DNA from: Ancylostoma caninum
Lineage: Eukaryota; Nematoda; Chromadorea; Rhabditida; Ancylostomatidae
Length of the DNA: 64,000 nt
Assembly: GCA_037903475.1 (NCBI GenBank)
Contig: JBAJFG010000047.1
Span: 3,696,001 to 3,760,000, forward strand
Direction: 5' to 3'
In this document: one piece after another, positions 25,201 through 35,400 of the stretch
How the letters are laid out: every line of letters begins with the position of its first letter
Position numbering within the stretch: the stretch's first letter is position 1
Program-made: the position numbers and the translations under genes
Notes under the pieces: model-generated
The model's database searches: none
Seen by the model: only the letters and a program-made list of their open reading frames with translations
Told to the model about the DNA's origin: nothing

Positions 25201-28200
25201 AAAAGAAACTTTCACAGCAAATCTATCTATTAAACAAAGCGCCGTATCAACTCTAGATATTGTAAAAGGAAATATTGTGAAGAAGAGCAATCTTCAATAA
25301 CGTGCAAAAAAAAGCTCTAAATGTTACCTTCCGCACTTCCAGCCGAGAATAGGAGCAGACTAAATAGTCGTCAACGTAGCGCAATAGGCAGGTATGCGTG
25401 GATAAGCGTTCCCATGACATGAGTTCAAAGAAAAGTATATAAATCTGGATCAGCTGTGCTATGAACTTGGCAGTAAAGGAGAAAAATAAGAAAAATTACA
25501 ACGACTAGAACGCACATGCGCAAGACGACAAGAGAGCTCAAATCCTTGAGGAACACCTTTGCCCATAGTGTACAATCTTCCACTACTGTCTAGAGACAAC
25601 TAAAAAAAACAAAAATGCAAGAAAAAACGGACGAAACAAGAATAACAGCAAAATGCATACCCTAATTCCTGACAACAGATTCATTATAGCTTCTACCACC
25701 TCGCTGCCTTTGACTTCCTTAAATAGTGTAATTCAAATAGGCACCTCAGGAAGAAACCGTTTTCCAGAAAAAAAAATTTTTGGCACCTCAGGGAGAAGCC
25801 ATTTCTCAGAAAAAAAACTTTTTCAAAATTCTTTAAAATTCTATCTTAATGCAAAATCTTGAGAAATGAGGAATCATGTTCCAAACAAGCACCACTAACG
25901 CCATTTTGTGAGAATTTTTCGAGCCCAAATATGTTTGCCCGGGCCCAGAGCTGAATCTAAAGTATCTCAGCACCAGTAGACTTTAGGCGAACATTCGTTA
26001 ATTCTAGCGCGTTCGACCAAAGCTGGTGAACCACAAGCAGATTTGGACAGATTTTCAAAGCCAACTGATACCTGTATTTTCGCAGGAACTTGGGTAAATT
26101 CTCGTAGACACTTCCTCTTCATTGCCTGTAGCATGGACTCTACTGCAGCTTCATAGGTTGGAGCAGCCCGATCAATTCGAACTGTTTTGAAATCATCCGT
26201 TTTACCGTATCCATACACAGCTGTCATGACCCTACAATTTAAGAATATTAGCCTTTCAGGATTAAAGATATCCAAAGAAGGGTTAACCTACCTATCCTTA
26301 ACTAGTCTTCGTAAGGCATTTTCAAGAATCTTCCGGTCGATAGCAGCAAAACAATTGCTAATGTCAGCTTTGGCAAAATAAAGTCTCCTGGATGGATTTT
26401 TTGAGGCTGCAAAGGCATGTTTCTCTCTGTGCAATCATGAGGAATAGTTGGAAAAATCTAACCTGGCTTTCTGGTTAGTTGACATCGTAGACTGTATCTC
26501 TTCAGAAATCGCTTCAATCTTCTAATTTCAAACGTTAATGCTGGAACATTAAATTAAACGATGTTTGAGAAAAAATTCTTCGCCAATAAATCTCCCTGAT
26601 AGAACCACTTTGTGAATAATTAGCATGACCTCCACCCACCGCCGACTGGCTTCAGCCGAGCTGCCTTCACATGTCCATCCAGGCATGCTGCCAACACTTT
26701 TAATTCGTTTTTCTGGGCAGAGCTCAACTACAATTAAGCAAAAATAACACTTTTTTTAGAAGTAAATTTCATCTGATGTCACATTCAAGACGAAAATTTC
26801 TCACCTGGGAGACGTTTTGCACTACAGTTCTGCATGGTGTCGAGCCAACAATAAACTTCTGGAGAATAAAAAAACTTTTAACACAGATAGCTCACTAACA
26901 ACTACAAAAAATCAACATACAGAGTTGACTTCACCATGAGGTGAAGCAATTTTCACGTCATAGTCTCGTATAAATTTTCTCTTCTCGATCCCTCTCCAGA
27001 ATTTAAAGCCTTTTCTATCGTAAAATTGATACTGCGATTTATTAGTTGCAGAGTAGATGAAGGCGAAGTCTCTGAATTCAAAAGATTAAAGGACTTTGTG
27101 GAACAACTTCAGTCGCTATACGAATAGGGCTAAGGTTCCAAATTAGGGAACTATTCCAGTTCTACATAGCTGCTCCTTTCAAGTCAAGTGTCTTGCAAAC
27201 ATAAACACTCGTAGCATTACAAACTAGTAAAGTTATAAGCAAAAGAATCACGTAGATACTCACAGCAAGTTGGCCAAAATAAATTTTGTTAAAAACCTCG
27301 CGATGTTTACCACAAGACGTCGCTGTAGCTCCGAGACTGGCTGGGTTATCACTGTCCTCCGACAGCGAAGAGCTCGACAGGCATCACCTGAATCATATCC
27401 CGTAGTTTCAGACAAATAAACGCACCGGGCCATTTGAAATAATTTTTAAGATTTTCGTAAAAAAGAATCTGTCGAAGAAAGAATCTATGATCACAAAGAT
27501 ATGTGTGATTCCGTGGAAGAGTCCGCTTTTCGGACTCCAACCTTTGGGGAGCTTGTGGGCGGAGCCAAGACGAGATTCCCTTGTTCGTCACACATGGATC
27601 GCATTTGCTATCCTGTTGGAGAATGCACGATAAGGAACCCTTACGAACTCTTACGAAATTTGAAGAGTACGAATTCCGGCGGAAGGTGCGTTCCCGTAAG
27701 CGCAGCGCAGGCGCTGTCAACTACCGGCAACCGCACCACTAATTGCGGCTGGTGGTACTGCTGCGGGTTCCTCAGTGTCGCCTCCCCCCGTAAGTGCATT
27801 ATTAAGAAACTTCATTCTCCTGTCTTTGCCCTGACCCCGGCTCCGCCTACAAGCTTCTCAAGAATTGGGTCTGGTTAATGGGTTTTTGGCGGTTTTGGAC
27901 GGAATCACGTGTACTACTGTGATTAGCAGCTCCTGTAGATTCTCTTCATATGACAATCTCCAATACGAGACGGTGCTCTCAAGGAACGCTTCAGATAATA
28001 ACGAAAATAGTTCAAGGAAAGCCAGAAATCGAATGAGAAGGACAATGATTTCCACTATAAAACCTACATTCTAAAATGTTCAAACAGAACATGGGGATGT
28101 ACAACGCCTTGTTAGGAGCCCATGAGGTAACAGCACGAAAAATTACATCCAGGAGCTTCCCTGTGTTTTTCACACCTAGAAATCCTCTCGGGAAAACGTT

Positions 28201-28252
28201 GGCAGTTTCTTCTATAAATGTCCACAGTTGATGATCATTAGCCGCACCATTT
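22262..28252 (-). CDS. trt-1: Telomerase reverse transcriptase catalytic subunit (TERT), 5' end not resolved
   Basis: Exons: 28068-28252, 27264-27336, 26921-27071, 26805-26858, 26640-26727, 26463-26540, 26292-26406, 26072-26231, 25516-25599, 25328-25465, 25133-25195, 22707-22790, 22558-22611, 22455-22526, 22262-22303; phase agrees at every junction. Signatures in order: TRBD QFP-like block (LWTFIEETANVFPRGFLG), motif T (FAFIYSATNKSQYQFYDRKG), motif A (LYFAKADISNCFAAID), motif B' (GKGVPQGFELS), motif C (LLRYVDDYLV), motif D (ANKCQ), motif E (YLKWCGWMIDTK). The catalytic Asp triad is present in A and C. It copies the telomerase RNA template onto chromosome ends in the nucleus. About 480 codons are recovered. 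The upstream N-terminal exon(s) and start are unknown. The final 13-codon exon (RRILLRRWDGNSS) is the least certain, and the intron 22527-22557 would be only 31 nt. A 2.3 kb intron separates motifs D and E. Confidence 0.93.
23310..23570. repeat. Degenerate minisatellite block 1
   Basis: Diverged tandem units of about 22 bp related to TTGCCTGACCAGATTACGGG. It lies in the long intron between TERT motif D and motif E exons. Units become more regular toward 23570. Confidence 0.75.
23940..24235. repeat. Minisatellite block 2, about 22-bp unit
   Basis: Several near-identical units beginning TTGCCTGGCCAGTTTCCGGG (23970-24110), then degenerate ones to 24235, same orientation and consensus as 23310-23570. 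The open frames spanning it on both strands are by-products of the repeat period. The 370 bp between the two blocks has no recognised content. Confidence 0.85.
24360..25030. other. GC-rich insertion with tRNA-like A/B box segment
   Basis: Composition is distinctly richer in G and C than the flanking intron, with a TA/TG low-complexity core at 24548-24620. Positions 24483-24535 read TGTCCAAGCGGTCGAGG then AGGTTGGATCCTCC, resembling the internal A and B boxes of a Leu/Ser tRNA, as found at the head of tRNA-derived SINEs. A full cloverleaf could not be drawn, so a working tRNA gene is not claimed. Confidence 0.3.
27487..27965. mobile_element. DNA-transposon-like element with long TIRs, copy 1
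   Basis: The left end (TGATCACAAAGATATGTGTG...GATTCCGT) and right end are inverted copies extending about 100 bp, with inner landmarks GGGAGCTTGTGGGCGGAGCC and its complement. The interior differs from copy 2 at 30838-31262. No transposase frame is present, so it is non-autonomous. It is inserted in the TERT intron between the QFP exon and the next exon. Confidence 0.6.
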
Positions 28253-29269
28253 CTGAAAGCAGATAGTAACAGTAGCTCACATTAACCAGCCTCGTCAATA
28301 ACGCATATAAGAGGCTCTCTAAATTTTTGGAGGTTTTGAGGCACAAGCGGTTCGAATGAGCTTCTCACAACCAGCACACCACTGTAGAAACAGCTAACTC
28401 TCGTTGCTCTAGCTCTTCATTGAAAGGCGCTAATTTAGTAGCTGGAAGTAGTTTTTGAATTCTCGTGGAACAACGATGATCTCGTCTTCATACCATCATG
28501 TTTGACGACTTTTTTTCTTGTGGAATAACAGCTTCTGGAGCTGAGAAAAGCGGTGAGAATACGACAGTTTTTTCTGAAGAAGACAATGACTACTCAAACG
28601 TTTCCCAGATAATTAAATTATAAAGGTTCAAGCCAGCTCTCAGAAACAAATTAAGGGCAAAATTTGGGGTGTGGAAAATGCGCTTTTGAGCGTCTTGGGC
28701 GTTATTCCAGCAGATTATTCGCGTTCTTTCGGTGCCAATAACACCAATAGGTATCGTTGAAAGTGCTCTTTCCGAAAAGCAGCTTGAAGAGAATCATCCA
28801 GCAAGAATCCTAGAAATAACGAAGGAAATGCTTCAAAAATTACTCTTCTACATTTCCCTAGGAACGAAGCGGTTGCACCAGGGGTGGGTAGTGACGGCCA
28901 TGCCAAATACAGGAAGGGTATTTGGACTGCATTGCTCGTAGTGTTATTGTAAAACCCTCGAAATTTGAAAAATTGGAGACGAGATCTCTGAACATCTTCG
29001 ATTATTTCACAACTGCTAACCGCATTAGAAATCTCTGGTATCCACTGAATAAAAAAGCTTTCTTCGCTTCACAAGTACACTACCATGCGCAGATGTTACA
29101 TTTTGCCCAAACGATATTATATGTCTTTGAAAAAAGTGGCGCCATTTCTTTTGCATCAACCTAATGCATTAACTACAGTTGGGGAGGTTTTTTTTAAACA
29201 GAAATAGGGTCGTTTAGAAAAAAAAACATGACAACTGCAAGTCGAACGAAGAAGTTGTTACTTAACTGC
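28253..29269. other. Upstream of the first recognised TERT exon
   Basis: The missing TERT 5' exon(s) should be here or further right. The plus-strand frames at 28732-28941 and 28922-29164 show no domain or splice pattern I can support. Confidence 0.3.
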
Positions 29270-29550
29270 CAGTAGCGGACGCAGGGGGGAGGGGGGAAGG
29301 GGGGGGGGGAGAGCGGGAATAGGTCGCCAAATTTTTTAAATTGCTCTGCAACACAAATAAAAGTCTTGTATCAGTTTATTCTTAATTCTGCATTTTTATT
29401 ATCATTTCAGGAAGATTTTTATTAATTATTCATTATCAAAAAAAAATATTTTTATCAATTTTGTTATAAATCTGGGTCCCCAAGTGGCAGAGACTCCAAT
29501 TTTTTACCATGCCCCTCCCCCCTCCCGCCCACTTTCTGCGTCCGGCACTG
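29270..29550 (-). mobile_element. hAT-type MITE (CAGTGGCGGACGCAG family), older copy
   Basis: 281 bp with ends CAGTAGCGGACGCAG and its complement, with G-rich and C-rich tracts inside each end and an AT-rich middle. It is in reverse orientation to the copies at 41688 and 42485. Flanking 8-mers TTAACTGC and TAGTCTGC match at 5 of 8 positions, consistent with a decayed target-site duplication. Confidence 0.8.
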
Positions 29551-30305
29551 TAGTCTGCATATATACTGCAGTCGGGAACGTGAGGCGCACCGCTTAATCT
29601 GAACAGTCGACTCAATAACACTTCAGTTGACAGTGAGCAGAGTGGAAGTCATGTGAATAGAGTAGGCAAAGTACTGCGAGAGAGGGAGAGAAAGAGCAAA
29701 GTTGCGTAGATACATGGTAGTCATGTCTCTGGTTCATTATGGTGCACATTTTCTGTAATAGGTGACATCTACGCACACACAAGTAGATGAAAACTTCTCG
29801 TATTATATCCTCTTTGATACAAACAATCTGCATCAGATTTGTACGAAAAGGGCATTTTTTTAATACCCGTGGGCACCATCTTTATGAAATGTAGTTGATC
29901 AAAATTGTAAGCAACTGCACGAAAATCTGATTTAGAAGGCACCCATGCATCTATTCTGTTTTTTATTTGAAGGCGGTAGAGCCATGTGAAGCATAGGTGA
30001 AATGGAAAACAAACCAAGGAATGAAGAATCTCAAAAAGGCCATGCACTGACCTTCAAAATACGGCTAATACCCTCAAAGGTTAGATGAGAGAACGAGAGA
30101 TTCTACAACAAATACAGGTATTATGAATAGCAATGAAGCAGCCAGACAAATCGTTGAATAAGGTAAGAAGCAGAATAAAATTGATATTCTCCAGGGAGAG
30201 CGAGAATTTTGTAATAAAATTATGTAGAATGATGAAGGATGAACACCTACAGATAAATTTTAAATGTTCCTCTGAGAATTTTCCACTGTATGAATAATAA
30301 CCTAC

Positions 30306-30707
30306 CGCAGAAATTTCTGTGCACTAGGCAGACGTCTTGGGAAGATGCTCCTGATTCTTTCACGGAAGCCATCTTCACTGACATTTTCCTTACAATAACG
30401 TGTAACAGCTGTCAGAACATAATCGGCTTCAGTTCCAGATATCAGCTCCAGCATGTCGTTTAGAATCGCTGCTTTCGTGGTTTGGCAGCTTGTGTTGCTA
30501 ATCTTCAACGAAATCAGCAATGACTTGAAGGCTCAAAAAAGTTAATAATAATGTAAATGTTTCTAGAACTAACATATTCGAATCGATAGCGATTTGTGTC
30601 GCCATGTGATGCCAGTTCCTGTACCAGCCCTTTGACACCGACTTCTCTACATTGCAGCATCCCTCAAGATACTTTTTCACACTCTGTGATTTGCAGTGGA
30701 AAAAGAG
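30306..30707 (-). CDS. Unassigned coding exons, possibly 5' part of the telomerase gene
   Basis: Exon 30574-30707 follows a TTTTCAG acceptor and ends at GTTAGT (CKSQSVKKYLEGCCNVEKSV, GWYRNWHHMATQIAIDSN). Exon 30306-30523 ends at GTAGGT (NDMLELISGTEADYVLTAVT, SEDGFRERIRSIFPRRLP). Both look protein-coding in composition and lie on the same strand upstream of TERT, but their junction does not join in phase as drawn and no TERT motif is recognisable, so this may be another gene. A further minus frame at about 29830-29975 (DAWVPSKSDFRAVAYNFDQL) may belong to the same gene. Confidence 0.4.
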
Positions 30708-30837
30708 CTGAAAAGGCAAGCTTAGTTCACTATGAATAAGACTCCAGGGAAATCAGGAATGACACCACTCGCAAAGAGATGAGATTACAATTTTGCGCAA
30801 GCCCCTTATACGGATGTTCCAATGGCACCGTCCCACC

Positions 30838-31262
30838 TCACAATTGCTCCCGAGATTTTGGACGAAAAGGATCTCCGGGAGGTGCTGATCACAATGGTGT
30901 ACGTGATTCCGTGCAAAACTGCCGACAAAACTGTTTTCGGGACGCAAGTACTAGGGAGCTTGTGGGCGGAGCCACGGCGCTACTGCAAGGTTTTTGCACG
31001 ATGCACTCCATTGCCGACCACATAATGAGCGCATCTTCTATCCTTTGAGGGGGTAGATGATGGGCAGCGTTCACAAATGTTCCTGAGAAAGTGCGACCCA
31101 GAGAGTGCATTATTTGGAAACATTGTCCTCCTGCGCTTGCCTCGCCTCTTGGTTCCGCTTACACGCTACCCAAGAATTGAGACTCGGAAAACGGGTTTTT
31201 CGTCAGTTTTGCACGGAATCATGTATACCATTATAAACAGCAGTTCAGCAGCTGCTAAGAAT
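30838..31262. mobile_element. DNA-transposon-like element with long TIRs, copy 2
   Basis: Same family as 27487-27965. The left arm contains GTGCTGATCACAATGGTGTA, GTGATTCCGTGCAAAACTG and GGGAGCTTGTGGGCGGAGCC; the right arm contains their complements ending near 31262. No coding frame for a transposase. Confidence 0.6.
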
Positions 31263-31850
31263 TTATCGCTTGTGAAAACCTTTGAAACGAACCCAAGGTG
31301 GAGCGGTGCCTTCAAATATCTTTAATGACAACTCTTTGGGTGTGTATCATCGTGAGGGAAAACGAGGCGGAGCCTTCCCGCCCTCCACGATCAATTCGTC
31401 CTCTGTCGCATTCAAATTTTGCATGCTCATGTATAGTGGAATCGCGCGCGAAGAGAACGAGTCAACCGTTTGGGGCGGTAGGAGGATTTGAACGAACCAA
31501 TCGCAGGACTGTGTCACGCCCCGTTTTCCCTCACGATGTGATCACACCCCAACTCTTTGGAACTTGAAACTCTTATAGTGTGTTTCACCGGGGAACATAG
31601 CAGTGAAGGTATTAGAGAAAAAGGAAACGCGAGAAATAGTGCTGCGTTCGGAGAGGCAGGCGAGAAATGCAGATCGAAGGCACAAATACTCAACTATCGT
31701 CGCTTTTAGAACGGACTACATTATGCTCAGACAATAGAGATCTTTCGGCACTAATAGCTGATTTGGAGCCTCGCCCCAAGACTGAAATTCTAATCCGGAT
31801 TTGAGCTAAATCGACGAGAGTTTTCAGTAATTTGTTACTCTAATTCCATA
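31263..31850. other. Intergenic region between TERT-side exons and the zinc-finger pair
   Basis: Contains the MITE listed at 31574-31719. Nothing else was recognised. Confidence 0.3.
31574..31719 (+). mobile_element. Short MITE (TATAGTSYGTTT termini)
   Basis: About 146 bp with termini TATAGTGTGTTTCACC and GCTTTTAGAACGGACTA. It is the most complete uninterrupted copy of the family also seen at 20725-20870 and 36221-37647, with partial copies near 49290-49388 and 50640-50760. Confidence 0.75.
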
Positions 31851-32463
31851 GACAAATTCGAAAAAAAAATAGATTTCAGGCAAATTATATAGGACAAACC
31901 TGTAGAAAAAAGTATGAATGAAGCCAGCACACTCTATATCTCATTCTCCACCAGGATCACAAGAAATATTTATTTTCACACATTGTCGTGAGAGCAATTA
32001 CTCATAGCATCTTCAAAAAAGTGAGCACAGTTGGAATAATAACTGCAAAGGAATGGGTAAAACACTCAAAAATGAAAGACATCTACTTCTTTCATGAAAC
32101 ATAACCTCAGAAAACTCAATAGAACAAGCTATTCTTCAACCTTTAACGAGCATCAAGTCATCCGTGGCGGAAGGATAGGGAGGGCGGGATTATTGGCGGA
32201 TTTTCGTGAAACTTTACTGAATCCTTAACAGTTTTAATCAAAGCTGCACCCGTCCCCCTCCCCTCTTGAGATAAAGCAACGAGAAGACAAAATCGAAAGA
32301 AAAAAATGAAAAAAAATAAAGTAGGAGTAAGAAAATATTCCAAAGGAAGTTCAGCATGAATATAGAAAAATTAAAAATGGTATGAGCATCATCGGCAAAA
32401 TTTTAAGATCTCAACAAGAAAGAACGGAAGAACGGGAGTCCAATAGTCAAAGAAAAACAACCT

Positions 32464-35400
32464 CTAACCCTGATTTGAATTCATCATGGCTATAACATTT
32501 TTCAGATCTCTATTACTAGCCATCAAACACTGAAGAAGCATTTTGTACTGAATCGAAAGTGATGGATCTGACAAGGCCGTATTCAGAATTCCTGTCCAGT
32601 CATCTTGTGTCTCTGGCACATGGACCTTCGCGGCAGTAGTGTGGGAGACGTTTCTTGTCTGGTTTGACGCAGGAGGTGGAGATGGAAGAACATTGGGAAT
32701 ATCGACTTCCCTTTTTACCAGAACTGACTGAAATGAGACTGTATTTGGTTGAAAATTCAATAGATCTTAACAGGTAACGATATGGACCTGTTTCAAGTTC
32801 CATATTGTAGATGGTTCGGACGAGTAGTGATCACTGCCAACCTAAACAGCTATGATCACTGAGATAAATCGTGTCACTACTTTGGCACAGGTCCAGGTAT
32901 GTCTGGTGAAATTACTTGATTAATCGCCGAAACCTCTCTGGCAGAGGAACATAAATAACAGTCAGCTGTTAGCGTTTACCCACCTCTTTTTCAGCCGTCT
33001 TAGTTACAACAACGTAAGAGGGTGAAGGTAGCTCCGAAGAGCGGTCGGCTTGTTCTGGATCAGCATTTTCTGGTATCGTTAGAGCAAGTGGCTGTTGGCA
33101 AGGGACCTAAACAAGATAGGTTATCCACATGTTCTTCCTTCGAAAAGTGGAAAATTTCCATTAATTGCATCCTGTCTACGCTAGTGCGAGACTAATTCGC
33201 CCAGCGAGAACACCGACTGCGTCAGCCTTCTGGAAAACGACTGTCGCAAAAATGCCGACAAATTAATTCTGCCCTTTCGTTAAGGAAGCAACTAAAGTGA
33301 ATTCTTTAAAAAAAGACAGTATTGAAAACTACACCGATTTGCCTCCTGAGTCCACGTTTTCCCCAGACGGGCCATGTCCGACATGAGACGTACAGTATCG
33401 TACAGTAACTTTTCTATAGAAAGTTGCCTAAAAAGGATAACTTCTATACGAAATACGTAGAAACTAGGAACTACTCAAAGATAATTTAGAAGCAGCTACC
33501 TTCAAAAAGGACGGGCACAGCGTAGGTGTACTTGTCTCAGCCAGAACATTGTAACTGAAATCTTTTGTTTTCGTCACACAATGTCCATCAGCAATCGGGA
33601 CCCACTCGCCGTAGTAAATAAAAAGATCGCTATGGATTTAGAACCATGATATGAATAGAATGTATGCACGGATGTGCGTTGGCAATCAAAACACAAAGAT
33701 GTGGATTATGCGGTGCGGCGAGTGAGTCTGGACCACTAAAGTCTCCTGGATATGCATTGGCATTAAGAGACACAAGTCAGCCGTAGTTACACAGCAGATT
33801 ATCACTACATGGTTAAAAAAGGTACTTAGCCAAACGTTTCATAGTAATATCCACTTTTTTCCACGACCTCCCCCCCCCCCCCCCCCCCGGTCGAGCATGT
33901 CTGCGTCCGCCACTGATTCTTACCTATTTATAATCTTATAAGTAATTTGCAGCATTCAGTCGAAGACTCTGTTACCACCTTACAGGGTGGTCCACATAAA
34001 ATGTGACGCAAAGAACTACCCACAACTTTGTACCAATCCATCCAAATAAGAGACACTTTCTTTCATTCAATAGCCACAGAAATCCTACTTCAGCTCTCAC
34101 ACACCACATTCAAGATGACCTCCTTTAGCTTCAATATAAGCGCCTAATCTCTTGACGAAATTTTAGAGAATGCGCACAGTCATTTCCTTCGTCCCTTGCT
34201 TTCAGCAGGGCTCTATTCAGCGGATCCAGTGACTTGCATTCAAAAAAGCAGACGTTTAGCTCCAAGATCGGCTAGACAATAAAAGTCAAAGGATTGAGAT
34301 CGGGCGAGTTTAACGGCCAAACTTCGTTTGTCCAGAAATCCTTAAGATTGGTCCCACAATATTCCATTGTTTTCCTCGCGCCGTGAGCTGGTGCCCAGTC
34401 TTGTTGGAAGATCTAGTCAATGTCCTTATTGTTTTCTTTGGCTCAAGGAATCACCTCATCTTTCAAGAAGACGGATTTTCTATCGCCCGTCACACTTCAT
34501 GTGGACCCTGCTGTATATTATGGGAGCCGCAAACCTCGACAAATATGCATCAACATGAGGAAAAAGTGCATGAGATTCAGAGTTCAGCCCTTTCGATCTC
34601 TAGGAATTACCTGTTCTCGCAATTTTCTGTCCTCTACTCCAAAATCTACATGCAAACACCGTCGAAGAAATTCAAGTAAAATTTCGAATAACATACCTGC
34701 TGCAGAAGAAGTACCTAGTCACGACAGGACCATACTTATGCGTCTCTCCCAAAGTCCAGCTTACGTTCTGTTCTTTTTCCATTGTTGCCTTCCATTGCTT
34801 AAAGAATATGCTACGCAATTTCCAACGATACGGTCTGGGGCACTAGGGCGCAACAGGAATTTCATTGCACTCACATAGAAGTCGTTTTCTGTCGCGAATG
34901 TCTCACTCCTTGCTGCATAGTTCTTCCCATGTCGTAAGCAGCAATGTGTGTTCAATTCCACTTGATCACGAACAAGGAAAGGACACTTTGGACATTGATA
35001 CCATGGAATCTCTTCCGGATTCCTCTGCAAAGGGAGCTTGGTAATCTGATAATCTGAAAAATATAAACTGGTGGAAACCAGTAGGTTGGTGGGTTTTTTT
35101 TTGACTTCCCATGATGGAAGCGGGTATCGACTGTACAGGGTGGTTCAAAATTACGGAGGCAAAGGCGCGATGCGCATTTTTCTACTTAATTCCAGTTTTG
35201 GCAGCTTGCATCCAATCTTTTGCTGTTCATCTGTTCAATTGTGAAGCTTCTTCCGGCTAGGGCGTCAGTCAAGCTTACTTCTACACTCATTTACATTTTT
35301 TGCGTAGTCTAAGCGCACATGTTGTGCCAACGTGTAAAATATTGCAAAAGGGACATTTACCAGTAAACTGAAAAGTACAAGCCGTAGGAAATAGAAAAAC

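Noticed and set aside
27349..28074. Frames of 60-125 residues on both strands
   Set aside because: They lie over the long-TIR element and the TERT QFP exon in non-coding frames.
33868..33890. Poly-C run considered as a sequencing gap or telomere end
   Set aside because: Matches the C-run inside the hAT-type MITE ends, followed by CTGCGTCCGCCACTG; it is a partial MITE.
34367..34679. Overlapping plus-strand frames of 63-152 residues
   Set aside because: They are antisense to the decayed D-x32-D transposase and the zinc-finger exons.
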